A stretch of 64,000 bases of DNA, taken from positions 17,056,001 to 17,120,000 of the forward strand of contig NC_071615.1 in the NCBI RefSeq assembly GCF_014839835.1. The letters run 5' to 3'. Made by a program: the position numbers and the translations under genes. This document shows positions 1 through 11,659 of the stretch, piece after piece. The DNA is from Dryobates pubescens (lineage: Eukaryota > Chordata > Aves > Piciformes > Picidae). The notes beneath the pieces were generated by a model, which saw only the letters and a list, made by a program, of their open reading frames with translations, did no database searches and was not told the origin of the DNA. Numbering within the stretch: position 1 is the stretch's first letter; the number at the start of each line of letters is the position of its first letter.

Positions 1-3000
1 GCTGGGCACAGCGTGAGCCCCACCAGCTCACTGCTCCCCACTGCGGGGCGCGGGGGGCGCCGGGCGCCACCCGGCACAGCGTGGCGCGTGGCAGGGGGCC
101 TGTGCGGCACGGTGCTGAGCGCGGTGCTGGCAGCACTCCCGGCCCAGCCGGCCCCGGGGCGCCTGGCGAGCTTCCCGCGCCGCCCCAGCTCCGCAGTCTT
201 TCCGCGGGCACGGGCAGGTCGGGCCCCGTGTGCCCCCCCGGGGCCGTGCCAGGCGCCGGGGCCCCGCGCGTGCCGCCTATCGCCGCGATCTTGTCCCGCG
301 TCCAGGGGTTGCTCCCCCCGCCCCCAGCCCTCCTTGCCCTGGCACGGGGACGGTGCTGTGCCTCCCTGCCCCCGGGGGACACAGGAGGTGGCAGGGTGCC
401 AAGGTGCGCTCGGGCGTGCGCCTTGCTCCTGGGGGAGCGACGCGGGGCACGGCGGTGCCCTCGGCTCCCACTCTGTCGGTGCGGGCACCGCCAAGCCCAT
501 GCCCATCCCCAGGCGGCGGGTGGGGAATTCCCAGCGTCTGCCGCTCCGGGCAGGCTGCAGGGCGCTGGGGGCCCGGGAGCCGGCCGCCGCTGCCGGTGCT
601 CCCTGTTTGGGCGCTCGGGGCTCCTGGCTGCCTGTCCCCGCAGCCGCGGCGCCGGGCGCTAAGTGCTGACGCTGGGCAGGCATCCATCCAGCTGGGGTGA
701 ATCATGCCCCAGCAATGCCCCCGGACTGCTGCCCAGCTGGCCTGCCCGCCCTGCTGACCCTGGGGTGCTGGGGGACACGGGGACAGTGCCTGGGGCTGAG
801 CTGGAGTGGTTGGGACGTGGGAACAGTGGTTGAGGTGAGCCAGGGTGATGGGGACATGAAGTCAGTGCTCAGGGCCAAATTTGGGTCATGGGGACATGGG
901 GACAGTGGTTGGGGTGAGCCAGGGTGATGGGGACATGAAGTCAGTGCTCAGGGCCAAATTTGGATCATGGGGACAGTGCTCAGGGCCAAATTGGGGTGCT
1001 GGGGACACAGGCACAGTGCCAGGGTGCTGGGGTCCGTGGGGAATGGTGCTCGGGGTGTAGCCAAGGTGCCAGGGACATGGGCATGGTGACCAGGGGCAGG
1101 CTGGGCTGCTGGCAGGGCAGCTGAACCAGAGTGAGGCACGAGCAGCGGGCAGCCTGTGGGCACCGGCTGCTCTGCAGATGGCACGGGACTGGCAGACACT
1201 GCTCGGGCACAGTGATCTCTGCCAGGAAGAGGTGGGGATGTGCCATTTCCTCCCCCGGGAGGCCACCCTGGCCCCCAGCCAGTGACACCCGTGGGTGGCC
1301 ATCCCATGCCCCGTGGGAGGAAGCACCAAGCCAGCCCTCAGCCGCCGCCTCTCACTTCCACTCTGCCTTTCACTTCCACGCCTGGGTCGCCCACGCAGGG
1401 CCCCGGGCAAGGAGGAGGAGGAGGAGCAGAGGAGGAGCCGTGGGCTGCAGCCACCCTCCCTGCCCTTGCACCCCAGGAGCCATTTGGCCCTGGTGACCAG
1501 CACTCGGCGACAGCAGCCCCGGCTCCAGCCGCTCACCCAGGTAGGGATGGCCAGGGGCAGCGGGCAGGGCAGGGGGTGGGCAGGGGGTGCTGCCACCAGG
1601 GCAGGGGGTGACCTCTCGGTACCCTGCGGGCAGGCACAGGGTTTCACCCAGCGGCTCGCTTCTGCTTCTGCTCAGCACCAGCACTCCTCATCCCCCAGCC
1701 CCAAGCTGTGGCTCCTGCCTGCACCACAGCCAGCTGGGCAGGGTGGCACTGGGTCTGGCCAGGGGTGGGACCCACCATTGTCCCCGTGGGTGGCACTGGG
1801 TGCCAGGAGGGGCGCTGGCGTTTCTGGGTCAGGGTGGATGGAGCTGTGGTGAGCTCCTCACTGCCACCATGAAAGCCTCTCCCTCTGCATCCCCCAGCTG
1901 CTCCATCCCTTGGCCAGAGGGCTCAGCTCCGTCGTGCCCACCTGACTCGGGGTCACCCCTTCCGATGCCCAGCTCGGCAGCCAGGCTGGGCACTCTGTCC
2001 CAGACCACCCTCTCCCAGCACCCTCCCTGCCAGCAGCCTGATTGCAGGCGTCCCCAGGGAGAAGCCAATTAGTCCTGCAGCAGTAATTAAAGCCAGGAGG
2101 AGCCGATGGACTGCTGGGCCCTGCCTGGCAAGCAGCAGCATCTCTGCCGGCCCGGAACAGGTCTGGCTGCAGGAGCCATCAGCCCTGGAGGTGCCACGGG
2201 GATGCCCGAGAGCTCCCAGGTGGCTGCCCTGCCGCCAGCCCCTGCCATTGGCTTTCAGCAGCGAGGGCAGGGGCACTGGGGAGCGATTCTGGCCCCGCGG
2301 GTGTGGGTGAAGCACCCAGGGCTGGCACACCCCCCATGGCTCCACCCATCACCCCTCCAGCTGTTTGTGTCTGCTTGGCAGCACCGCTGGCACAGCATGG
2401 CACAGCATGGCGTGGTAGGAGGTCGTGGGTGATGGCTGAGCCCCTGTGCAGGTGATGCACCCCAGGGAGCTGGGGGGGTGGGGTGAGGGGGGGGGTGCAA
2501 GCACCACACCCTGCTGCCGTGGGGGTTGGCACCCTGGGTGGCAGCAGCTCCATCACTTGGCTTTGGATCCATCCTGGCAGCCAGCCACTGGTGCTGGCAG
2601 AGACTGGGGCAGGGGCAGCAGCAGTGTCCAGGGGCACTGGCATGGGCAGGTGGGCATCGAGGGGATCCCACCTCCCCATCTGCCTGCAGAGTGGGTGGGT
2701 CCCCACAAGGGCGGGCACCCTGTGTGCCCCTGGTCATTCCTGTGTCACAGCTGTCACCAGGAAGTGCCCAGCTGGTTCACCACTTCCGAGGGACACCCTG
2801 CCTGGAGGATGTGAGGGTAGCTGGCACACACAGCTCTGCTGTCCCCACCCCCACCCTCTCTCTGGGCATCCCACCATCACCACCAGTGGGCACAGGGTGC
2901 TGGGTGCCCCTACCCAGGGTGCTGTTGCCATGCTGGTGGGCACGTTCCGCTCCATCATCTCCTGGTACCCCAGGGCTGGCCCGGGCTGGACCGTGCCCAC

Positions 3001-4350
3001 ACGTCCCTTGTGCCCAGGCTGCGTGGCACATGGCACATGGCAGGGTGGCTCAGCTCCCCAGCCACCAGCAAGCTGCTGCTCACGCCTCGCCAACGCCGGG
3101 AACAGGCTGGCACATATGTGGCAGGTGGGGAGGCTGCGGCGTGGGGCACGCAGGCGCCGTGGGGCACTGCGGCAGTGGGGTGCATGGCAGGGCCAGCACC
3201 CCTCACCTCACCCTGCCGTGCCCATGCCACCCGTGGGTGTTGCTTGAGGGGGGCATGGTGCCAGGTGACCTCCAGTGCCAAGGAACCGGTGAGTGCCAGC
3301 CGGGTTGGTGCCCACAGCCAGGCACTCCTGCTCCTCTTTGGTGCCACCACAGCCACCCATGGGGGCGGGGGCTGCTATGGGGCGGGAGGGCAGCCCTGGG
3401 ATGTGATCTCTGTCCACGTCAGCCTGGCTGGACGTTGAGCAGTGCCATGTGCTGGGTGGGCATAGCCAGGCGGGCGCCTTCCCCACCCCAGCGGGCATGT
3501 GTCAAGCTTGTCGCAGGGTTCGCGCTGTGGTGGGGAGGGGGCTGCACGGGGGGCAGGGCCATTGCCATGCTGGTCATGCGTGGGAGCGGCAGCCTCGCTG
3601 GAGCCGGGACTGGTGCCAGCCGGGGGCTGGCAGGAGGAGAGGCAGCCGGGCACCAGCGCTGATGGGGACGGGGATGCTGGTGGGGCTCGGGGCACCACCC
3701 CCGGCTGGAGCCGGGTGCTGAGCGCGGGCATCGCTGAGGTAGGAGATGAACAATGGCGGTGGTGGGCAGGAGGAGGAGGAAGAAAGAGCTCAGGGGCCCC
3801 CTGAGCTGCGCACAAAAGGCTGGGGCGGGCACAGGGCTCTGCTGGCCCCCGAGCAGGGGCGCGCTGCGGGCACAGTCCCCAGACAAACCCTGCGTGTCCC
3901 CGGGGGCTGGGGGGGGCCTGCCCCTACCCAGGCCACAGGGGGGTGCCCCTCGCAGGGGCTGGTGCCCGGTTATGAAGCAGGGTGGCACATCCTGCCCCAC
4001 GCCTGGGTGCTGCGGGAGGTGGTCTTGGTGTGGGTGGCAGCTGGGCGAAGGGTGCTGGCAGTGGCTGTGGTGCCCAGTACAAGCACCTTGCAGGGCAACC
4101 GGTGGCATTGCAGAGGGTGGGCAGCGCTAGCCGGTGGCACGGCCACCACTATGGCACCTTCTCATCCCCCCTCTGCTTGTGGGGTGCCAGGGGAATGGCA
4201 TGCCCCGTTGCCATGCCAAGCCTCACCGGCTGCCAGGAATGTCACTGGGGCTGAGTGCCCGCCGGGACGGCTGCTGCTGGGGCAACAGTGCTGGCAGAGG
4301 AGTGGGCACTGGGGGGAGGGTCCAGGCTCACCCATCTCCACCCCACCATG
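1..4350. other. GC-rich region with no supported gene
   Basis: Long open frames occur on both strands here, but they are proline/arginine/glycine-rich and have no recognisable domain, which is what GC-rich DNA gives by chance. The first 660 bases are CpG-rich and could be a promoter of a gene lying to the left. Untranslated SEPTIN12 exons may lie in the right part: the first SEPTIN12 coding exon is preceded by a splice acceptor at about 4350, so at least one upstream non-coding exon is expected, but I cannot place it. Confidence 0.5.
821..1000. repeat. 79-bp tandem duplication
   Basis: A 79-bp unit containing GGTGAGCCAGGGTGATGGGG occurs twice almost unchanged (starting near 826 and 905), followed by a shorter third piece. 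It lies outside any gene I can support. Confidence 0.85.
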
Positions 4351-4382
4351 CAGGGAGCAGCCTGGAGCACGAGGAGCACAGC

Positions 4383-7300
4383 ATGGAGCCGCCAGCCGTG
4401 GCCGAGCAGGAGGAGGAGGAGGAGCTGCCCCTCAGCACGGGGCCCGGCCCGGCGGGATGCCAGCTCTTCGGTTACGTGGGCATTGAAGCTGTGCTCGACC
4501 AGATGAAAGTCAAAACCATGAAGATGGGCTTCGAGTTCAACATCATGGTCGTGGGTGAGCACTGGGCACGGGCTCTGCTGCCAGGCAGGGGGCAGCCCTG
4601 GCTCTCGTGCCCGTGTGCCAGGGCAAATGGTGGTTTGAAGGGAGCCTGAGGGATTTAAGCAGGATGAGTTGGGGAGCAGCATCCTGAACCCCAGCACCTG
4701 GTGATGGTGATGATGGAGGAGCTCATCACACATGTTGGGGTGCTGCCAGGTGGGCACCACGGGGGCATCAGCCTGGGGAATAAATGTACTGGGGAATAGA
4801 GTTGAGCTATCCTGGCCTCTGGGGTGCTCCAGATGGGAACTGAGCTGCAGTCCCCTTGGGGGAATGAATCTGAGGGGACAAAGTGAAGCTATCCCAGGCT
4901 CTGGGATGCTCCACATGGATATGAGCTGTAATCCCCTTGGAAGAATTCATTAGAGGGAACAAATTGGAGCTCCCCCAGCCTCTGGGATGCTCCTGAGTGG
5001 ATACCCAGGAGTAAATTCATCAGGGGGATAAACTGGAGCTCCCCCAGCCTCTGGGATGCTCCCAGATGGATGCTCCCAGATGGTGTTATTGCCCTGAGGG
5101 AATTACCCAGTGGGACAAAGTGGAGCTATTCAGCCACTGGGATGCTCCCAGGTGGATATTGAGAGGTGCACATTTACTGGGGGGGGGATGACAAAGTGGA
5201 GCTATTCAGCCACTGGGATGCTCCCAGGTGGACATTGAGAGGTGCACATTTACTGGGGGGGGGATGACAAAGTGGAGCTATTCAGCCACTGGGATGCTCC
5301 CAGGTGGATATTGAGAGGTGCACATTTACTGGGGGGGTACAAAGTGGAGCTATTCAGCCACTGGGATGCTCCCAGGTGGGCACTGGGCTGTTGTCACCCT
5401 GGGGGCATGAGTTCACTGTGGGGGCAGACCGGAGCCAGCCCAGTCTCTGGGGTGCTGCCAAAGGAATCCCTTGGTGGCGTGGGGGCACCGAGCGGAGCTG
5501 GCGCTGTGCCCACAGGGCAGAGCGGGCTGGGGAAGTCGACGATGGTGAACACCCTCTTCAAGTCCAAGGTGAGCCGCAAGGCCTTGCAGCCCGGCCAGGA
5601 CGAGAGGATCCCCAAGACGGTGCAGCTGCACTCCATCACCCACGGTAAGCTCCCGTCCCGCCGGCCCTGCGGCGGCCGGGGCAGGCCTGAGGCTGCGGGG
5701 GCTTGGTCCCCGCTGAGCCCCATCCCTGCCTCCCAGTCATCGAGGAGAAGGGTGTGAAGATGAAGCTGACGGTGACGGACACCCCGGGCTTCGGGGACCA
5801 GATCAACAACGAGAACTGGTAGGAGAGTGAGGAGGTGCAGCAGCCCGGCCCCGGGGGGTGGGGGTTGAGCTCAGCTGACGGCCCCCAACTCCTCTTCCTC
5901 AGCTGGGATCCCATCATCAAATACATCAACGAGCAGTACGAGAGGTACCTGCGCGAGGAGGTCCTCATCACCCGCAAGAGGAAGATCCCTGACACCAGGG
6001 TCCATGGATGTGTCTACTTTGTGCCCCCCACGGGTCACTGGTGAGTCCCCACCCACAGCACCCGGGGGTGCTCCTTGCTTGGTGGTGTGGGTCACCCCGG
6101 GGGGGATGGTGGTGAGGTCACCTTGGAGCAGTTCTGTCACCCTGGTGATGATGGGGTCACCTTGAGGTGACGGGTGGCATTGGTGCAGGATGTCTCTCCG
6201 TGGTGATGGTGGGGTGGGTCACCCCACAGTGACAGTGGTGTGGTCACCCTGAGGTGGTGGTGGTAGGGTCACCCTGGGGTGTTAGTGGTGCAGGTTTTAC
6301 TATGGTGATGGAAGTGGGGGTTATCCTGGGGTGCTGGGGGCATTATCTTGGGATGGTGGTGGTGTAGGTTGCCTTGAAGCCATGGGGGTGGGGGTCACTA
6401 CCCCTTGATGGTGGCACAGGTCACCCCAGGGGGTTGGTATCGCCCTGAGATGCTGGTGGCGTGAGTCACCCCAAGGCCGGGGTGGTGTGGTCAGCCTGGC
6501 AGGGGTGGGTGGTGGGACCACCTGAGGGGGATGGTTGGTGAGGCCACCTGAGGGTGAAGGCTGGCAGGGTGACCACGGGGGGGTGGTGGCGGTCCCCGGC
6601 AGGCTGCGCCCGCTGGACCTGGAGTTCATGCGGCGGCTCAGCAAGATCGTCAACGTGGTGCCAGTGATCGCCAAGGCAGACACCCTCACCCTGGAGGAGC
6701 GAGCAGAGTTCAAGCAGCGGGTGAGGGCGAGTCCCCGAGGGGCTCCCGGGGCGCCCCCCGTGCCCCCCGAGCCCGGCTCAAGCCCCACCTCCCGCAGATC
6801 CAGGAGGACCTGAAGGCCCACGCCATCAGCCTGTACCCGCAGCAGGACTTCGACCAGGACCCGGAGGACCGGGCGCTCAACGACAGGATCCGGGTGGGCA
6901 CCAGGGTGCTGGCGCTGGGCGTGCCACCCGCTGAGGACCATGGCAGGGGAGAGAGGGCCCTAAGGGGGTGCCCAGCAGCAGCCCTAGGTGAGCACGTTCC
7001 TCTGCACCCACAGGAGAAGATCCCCTTCGCTGTGGTGGGGGCGGACCAGGAGCACCAGGTGAATGGCAAGAGGGTGCTGGGCCGCAAGACCAAGTGGGGA
7101 ATCATTGAAGGTGAGAGGAGCCCCTGGAACCCCCAACCCTCCCCAGCTACAGGGCACCTGGTGAGGGTGTGGGGAAGGGCACCCACGGGTGCATCCCTGC
7201 CTGGGTGGGCGCTGGGGGGAGCGGTGCTGGCATGGAGCCACATTGCTCTGGTGCTCCCCGGGGTGTGCTCCCTGGGCACCCTGTGCCTGCCCAGTGCCCG

Positions 7301-7607
7301 CCGGTCTTTGTCTTGCAGTGGAGAACCCTGCGCACTGCGAGTTCCCCCTGCTGAGGGACCTGCTGATCCGGTGAGCAGGGCACAGGCTGGGGGGGCAGCT
7401 CCCTAGCGGGGGCAGTGCCAGGGACAGGAAGGTAGTGACTTGATGCCCTTCCTCCCTGGCAGGTCACACCTGCAGGACCTGAAGGACATCACCCACAACG
7501 TCCACTACGAGAGCTACCGCGTCCGGCGGCTCAGCGAGAGCAGCCGCCTGGCACTGAGCCCCCTCAACGGGCTGCCCGCCAAGGGCGAGCCTGGCAGTGC
7601 CCTCTGA
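4383..7607 (+). CDS. SEPTIN12: Septin-12 (SEPTIN3-group GTPase), 9 coding exons
   Basis: Septins are GTP-binding proteins that polymerise into filaments at the cell cortex; mammalian SEPTIN12 works in the sperm annulus. Coding exons: 4383-4554, 5516-5644, 5737-5818, 5903-6040, 6603-6720, 6798-6893, 7014-7110, 7319-7370, 7463-7607. All junctions are GT-AG and in phase, giving 342 residues. Visible motifs are the P-loop GQSGLGKS (58-65), the G3 motif DTPG (115-118) and the G4 motif AKAD (197-200). The stretch [11 protein letters not shown] and the ending [20 protein letters not shown] match SEPTIN12 better than SEPTIN3 or SEPTIN9 from memory. The N-terminus is short with an acidic run and the C-terminus lacks a coiled coil, as in the SEPTIN3 group. 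The start at 4383 is the first ATG in an exon whose acceptor is near 4350. Residue 174 is Trp (TGHW) where human has Cys. Introns are minisatellite-rich. Confidence 0.93.
4660..5110. repeat. degenerate tandem repeat in SEPTIN12 intron 1
   Basis: Diverged copies of a roughly 60-75-bp unit with the core CTCTGGGATGCTCC recur across this stretch and lead into the cleaner array at 5110. Confidence 0.6.
5110..5380. repeat. 76-bp minisatellite in SEPTIN12 intron 1
   Basis: About 3.5 copies of a 76-bp unit start near 5114, 5190, 5266 and 5338. Each has the core GTGGAGCTATTCAGCCACTG and ends in a run of G that varies in length between copies. Confidence 0.9.
6090..6590. repeat. degenerate short tandem repeat in SEPTIN12 intron 4
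   Basis: Repeated variants of GGTGGTGTGGGTCACCCTGA at 20-50-bp intervals fill this intron. The copies are too diverged for a clean unit length. Confidence 0.6.
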
Positions 7608-7784
7608 GCCGCCACGGCCACCCCGGAGCCGCCGCCGGAGCCCCGTGGCTGTGCCCGGACCCTGCCTGGGTGAGGAGCCCAATGCCAGTTTGGGCTGAGG
7701 AGTCCCCCCAAGAGTTGCCCTGGGTTGGGTCCCCCTGGTCCCTCCTCCCCAAGCTCTGCACAGACCCCTCGGACCTTGCACTGC

Positions 7785-7790
7785 ATTAAA
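7785..7790 (+). terminator. SEPTIN12: polyadenylation signal of SEPTIN12
   Basis: ATTAAA stands 178 bases after the SEPTIN12 stop codon and is the first good poly(A) signal downstream. Confidence 0.7.
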
Positions 7791-8640
7791 GGTCAGCTTG
7801 GAGCCTTCAGCCTTCACCATCCTCCTCCTCCTCTGCTGGATCCCTTGCTTCTGACCTGCCACCACCCTCCTGGTTGCTCTGGTCACTGGGGCCATGGGGT
7901 GAGACATCCCCAGCCTGGTGCTGCCAGGGAGCCTGGTGCTGCCAGGGAGCCTGGTGCCGGTGGTGGTGGGTGCTGCTGGTGCCATGGGTGGCCAGGGCGG
8001 GCAGAGTGCAGGTCCCCTCCCTGTGGTCACCCCACCTGCCCTGCCTGGTGACAGCAGCTGGCACAGCTGGACTTTGAGCCCCTTATCAGTAGTGAAGGTG
8101 CCAGGAGAGGTGTGGAGGTGCCGGAGGTGCCACCCATAAGGGTGTGGGGAGGGTACACCCAGCCACTTCCCACCGTGGCATGCCCCTGCCAGGAGCACCC
8201 AGCAGTGGGTGCAGCCCCCAAAACCCCTCGGGTGGACCCATGGGTGCTGCCTGCTGGCTGCCAGCCCTGGCACTGTGTGGGGCTGGGGAAGTCAGGGCAG
8301 CCCCCCCCCCCAGGTACTCCGGGGGTGCTCAAAAGCTCCCCTTTGTGCCACCTTCCACGGGCAGGGCCAGGGCACGCTGCCAGGATGGTGGCACGTGGTA
8401 GCTCCCAGCCCCCTCTGGCCCCACGGCAGGGCTCAGCGTCACCAGCAGCACCCTCCGCCCCGCCCCACGTTAATGATCCACCCGCCCGTGCCACTGCCAC
8501 CGCCACTGCCGGCCCCAGCAGCCCCCCAGCGACCCGTGCCTGCTGGCAGTGGTGCTGGCAGCGGTGGCGGAGCCGGGGGTCCTCGGCACGGGCGGCTCAG
8601 GGGGCCGGCTGCTCCCTGCCCCGTGCCCCACCCCTGGGTG
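7791..8640. other. intergenic sequence, SEPTIN12 to MYADM-like gene
   Basis: No coding feature is supported here. A short GGGAGCCTGGTGCTGCCA duplication lies near 7910-7950. The last part is GC-rich and probably includes the promoter of the MYADM-like gene; an AG at 8651-8652 could be the acceptor of a spliced 5' UTR. Confidence 0.5.
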
Positions 8641-8712
8641 CCAGCGCCGCAGATAAGGGCAGCCGCGGGCAGCACCCGTTGTGCGGCACGGCGCGGGCGG
8701 CAGAGCCGGGCC

Positions 8713-9579
8713 ATGGCGGTGCCCACGCTGAACCTCCGTGCCCTCACCTCCTGGCTGGGCATCGCCCGGCTCCTGGCCGTGCTGCTGTCCTGCGTCGCCT
8801 TCAGCCTGGTGGCCTCCACGGGGAGCTTCGGGGACCCCTACGGGACGTGGTGCATGTTCAGCTGGTGCCTCTGCTTCGCCGGGACGCTGCTGGTGCTGCT
8901 GGCGGAGCTGCTGGAGCTCTGCTCCCTGCTGCCGCTCTCCTGGGACGACCTCACCTCCGCCTTCTCCATGCTGGCAGCCCTGATGGTCTTCACCACCTCG
9001 GTGGTCTTCCCCTCCACCTTCATCAGCGGCCCCTGCAGGGGCAGCGTCTGCGCCCGGCAGGCCGTGGCCACCGCCGCCTCCTGCCTCTGCTTCCTGGCCT
9101 ACGCCCTCGAGGTGGGGCTCAGCCGTGCCCGGCCGGGGGACATCAGCAGCTTCCTCTCCACCGTGCCCGGGCTGCTCAAGGTCTTTGAAGCCTACGTGGC
9201 CTGCCTTATCTTCTCCCTGCTGGATGGCTACAGCTCCACCGCCGGCCTGCAGTGGTGCGTGGCTGTCTACTCCATCTGCTTCATCGTCACCCTCCTCATC
9301 ATCATCTTCACCATTGGCCGCTGCCTCAGCTACATGCCCTGCCCGCTGGAGAAGATCCTGGTGGGCTACAACGGCCTGGCCTTCCTGATGTACCTCACAG
9401 CCACCATCCTCTGGCCCCTCTACAGCTTCAAGGACAGCCAGCGCCCCGACCCCTGCGGCAAGGACTGCCTGTGGAACAAGCGCCTGGGGGTCACCTTCCT
9501 CACCATCTTCAACCTCATCGCCTACTCGGTGGACCTGGTCTACTCCACCAGGATGGTCTTCATCAGGACACCTACCTAA
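8713..9579 (+). CDS. MYADM-family protein with eight membrane segments
   Basis: This is an intronless frame of 288 codons starting at an ATG in good context (GCCATGG). The protein has eight hydrophobic segments arranged as two MARVEL-type four-helix units, as in myeloid-associated differentiation marker (MYADM) and MYADML2. Family hallmarks include CVAFSLVAS in segment 1, SRARPG followed by STVPGLLKVFEAYVAC before segment 5, and LQWCVAVYSICF in segment 6. Mammalian MYADM is 322 residues and MYADML2 307, so the length fits; the coding region of the family is normally in one exon. MYADM organises cholesterol-rich membrane domains at the cell surface. From memory the sequence is nearer MYADM than MYADML2, but the family has lineage-specific copies in birds and I do not assign orthology. 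Confidence 0.9.
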   Translation: MAVPTLNLRALTSWLGIARLLAVLLSCVAFSLVASTGSFGDPYGTWCMFSWCLCFAGTLLVLLAELLELCSLLPLSWDDLTSAFSMLAALMVFTTSVVFPSTFISGPCRGSVCARQAVATAASCLCFLAYALEVGLSRARPGDISSFLSTVPGLLKVFEAYVACLIFSLLDGYSSTAGLQWCVAVYSICFIVTLLIIIFTIGRCLSYMPCPLEKILVGYNGLAFLMYLTATILWPLYSFKDSQRPDPCGKDCLWNKRLGVTFLTIFNLIAYSVDLVYSTRMVFIRTPT

Positions 9580-9788
9580 GGCTCCCGGGTGGCCCTGCTG
9601 GGGCGAGGGGCGGTGGGATGCAGCTGGCTGCCAGAGTGGGGCTGCCGGTGGAGCTGAGGAAGAGGCTGCATGCCTTGGAGAGCTCCTTCTCCCCACGCTC
9701 CCAGGGGTGCTTCTGGCCACGGGGCTTAGGGGGGCAGCTGGGGGGGACCAGGGTGCTCCCAAAACCCTGGAGCTGGGTGAAATTTGGG

Positions 9789-9794
9789 ATTAAA
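9789..9794 (+). terminator. polyadenylation signal of the MYADM-like gene
   Basis: ATTAAA lies 210 bases after the stop codon and is followed by a T-rich stretch. Confidence 0.6.
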
Positions 9795-9896
9795 TTGGGT
9801 CATTTTTCACTTGCTTCTGCCTCCTCCTTCTTCCCCCCACCCCCGGCTTTCTGTGGAATCCTCCTCAGTGGCACAGGGAGGGTCTTGGGGGTGGGC

Positions 9897-10060
9897 AAAT
9901 GGGAAGCACTGGTAGCACTGGGGTGGGCAGTGGCAGCACTGGGATGGGCATTGGTAGCACTGGGGTGAGCACTGGTGGCACTGGGGTGGGCACTGGCGGC
10001 ACTGGGGTGGGCAGTGGCAGCACTGGGTGGGCAGTGGCAGCACTGGGGAGGCACCAGCAG
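9897..10060. repeat. ~20-bp minisatellite
   Basis: About eight copies of variants of GGCAGTGGCAGCACTGGGGT occur head to tail downstream of the MYADM-like gene. Confidence 0.9.
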
Positions 10061-11640
10061 CAGCAGAGGGGGTACTGGGTGGGCAGCAAAGCCTCTCTCC
10101 CCTTGTTGACTTGTGCCAGAGTGAAGCAGGGCATGACCAGGAGGAGCCAACCCAGATGCATTTGCCCTGGCACCAGCACAGCACCTGGCCAAACGGGTTC
10201 CAGAGGAATGTGGCTGCTGGTGGAGAGGCTGAGAATCTGCTGTGTCCTATTCACTGGCACCACCAGGTCCTTGTCACCACTGCTGCCACCCTAGTGGAAG
10301 CCCAGCTGGATTTGGTCCTGCTGGCAGGAGCCCTGGGCCTCCTGCTTCACCCTTTGGGGGCTGCTGGTGAATCCCTTTACTTGGGGGCACACCAAACGAG
10401 GGGGGGGTGGCTGTCACCCAGTGCCACCAGAGCTGGGGGGTTTTCAGACATGTCATTGGGAAGAAGGTGGCACCACAGGCTGGTATACCAGGAAGAAGGT
10501 GGCAGAACGTTGCAGGCAGATCAGGTGCAGGCAGGTTAAGGTGTGCCCAGCGGGCAGAGATCCTGGCACAGCACTCCCGGATGTGGGATGGGTGTCCCAT
10601 GGGGCACCCCAGCAGGTTTTGGGGCCACCATCTCCAGACTGTGCTGGACCCTCTGCTGCTGCTTGCCCTGGCCCTAGCCACAGCTTGGGGCTGCTACCAC
10701 CACTTGAGGGCTGCTGGTGCCATGGGCATGCTGCCTCGGGGCTATTGAGTCCATGCCAAGGTCCAGCCCCAATGCCTCAGGGCTGTTGGCACCATGCCAG
10801 GACCCATCTCCACCACCTTGGGGCTGCTGGGGCCATGGAGCATTCAGGGGTCCATCACTACTGCCTTGGGGCTACTGGAGGCCAGAGGGCAGTGCCCTTC
10901 ACAAGATAGCACAGGCCAGCTGCACCCAGGGAAGGTGGCAAAAGAGCTTGGGCCCAGCATTAGGCACTGCTTTAGGCACCCATGGGTGCCAGGGTGCCCA
11001 AGCAAGTAAGACCTCCACGCCAAGTTCCAGGGCAGCCACAGTGGCAGGTCCCAGCACTGCCTTCACCCTGTCCATGTGCCCGTGGTGACCATCACCCCAT
11101 GACCAGCAGTCTGGCACCCATGTGCCACCTCCCTGCACCCAGAGCACACCACTGTGCCACGCTCGCAGCGAGCAGCACGGCTCAGCCTTTCCCCACCCTG
11201 GCAGTGCCACCGGAGCTGCTCACTGCAGAATTCCTGGGCAGAATTTTGGGAGCAAATGAAGGGAAAACCGCAGTGGCCGGGCACAGCCCTGCCCAGCGCC
11301 CCAGCGTGGCTATTTTTAGTGCCCAGGTTGATTGAAATTCCCGGAGGAAAGGGGCAGGGGCCGCGCGGTGACGCCGCTTGGTGCCGGTAACACATTCGGC
11401 TCTGGATGGCACACGGGCGGCGCTGGCACATGGGGTGCGGTGAGGCTGGGGTGCGGGGCTGGTTGGTGGGGTGCAGGTGAGTGGGGAGGGGGCAATGGGG
11501 GTGCAGGGGACGCTTGTCGGGGGAGGGTCCCAGCGCCTTGCATCCGGCTGGGGGGGAGCAGCCCAGTGGGAGAACCTGGGCCAAGGTGGGGCTGTGACTG
11601 GGTGAGATCCCCGCCGGGCATCGCCCGGTACTGAGGCTCC
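10061..11640. other. intergenic sequence with no supported gene
   Basis: Several open frames of 100-180 codons exist in both directions, but none shows a domain or splice-consistent structure. A perfect MEF2-type site (CTATTTTTAG) is at 11310-11319. Confidence 0.5.
11310..11319. promoter_or_regulatory. MEF2-type site upstream of the PITPNC1-like gene
   Basis: CTATTTTTAG fits the MEF2 consensus YTAWWWWTAR exactly. An identical ten-mer lies at 16356-16365 inside the gene. Function is inferred only from the motif. Confidence 0.35.
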
Positions 11641-11659
11641 CCGGGAGCAGCCGAGACGC

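Noticed and set aside
13-705. Overlapping 140-220-codon frames on both strands at the left end
   Set aside because: All are Pro/Arg/Gly/Ala-rich, overlap in several frames at once and have no domain; this is expected of CpG-rich DNA without stops.
2526-3662. A 378-codon open frame
   Set aside because: It has Gly/Pro/Trp-rich composition, no recognisable domain and competing long frames on the other strand. It is not supported as a gene.
8470-9762. A 430-codon minus-strand frame over the MYADM-like gene
   Set aside because: It is an antisense shadow of a GC-rich coding region, with His/Gly/Gln/Glu-rich composition and no domain.
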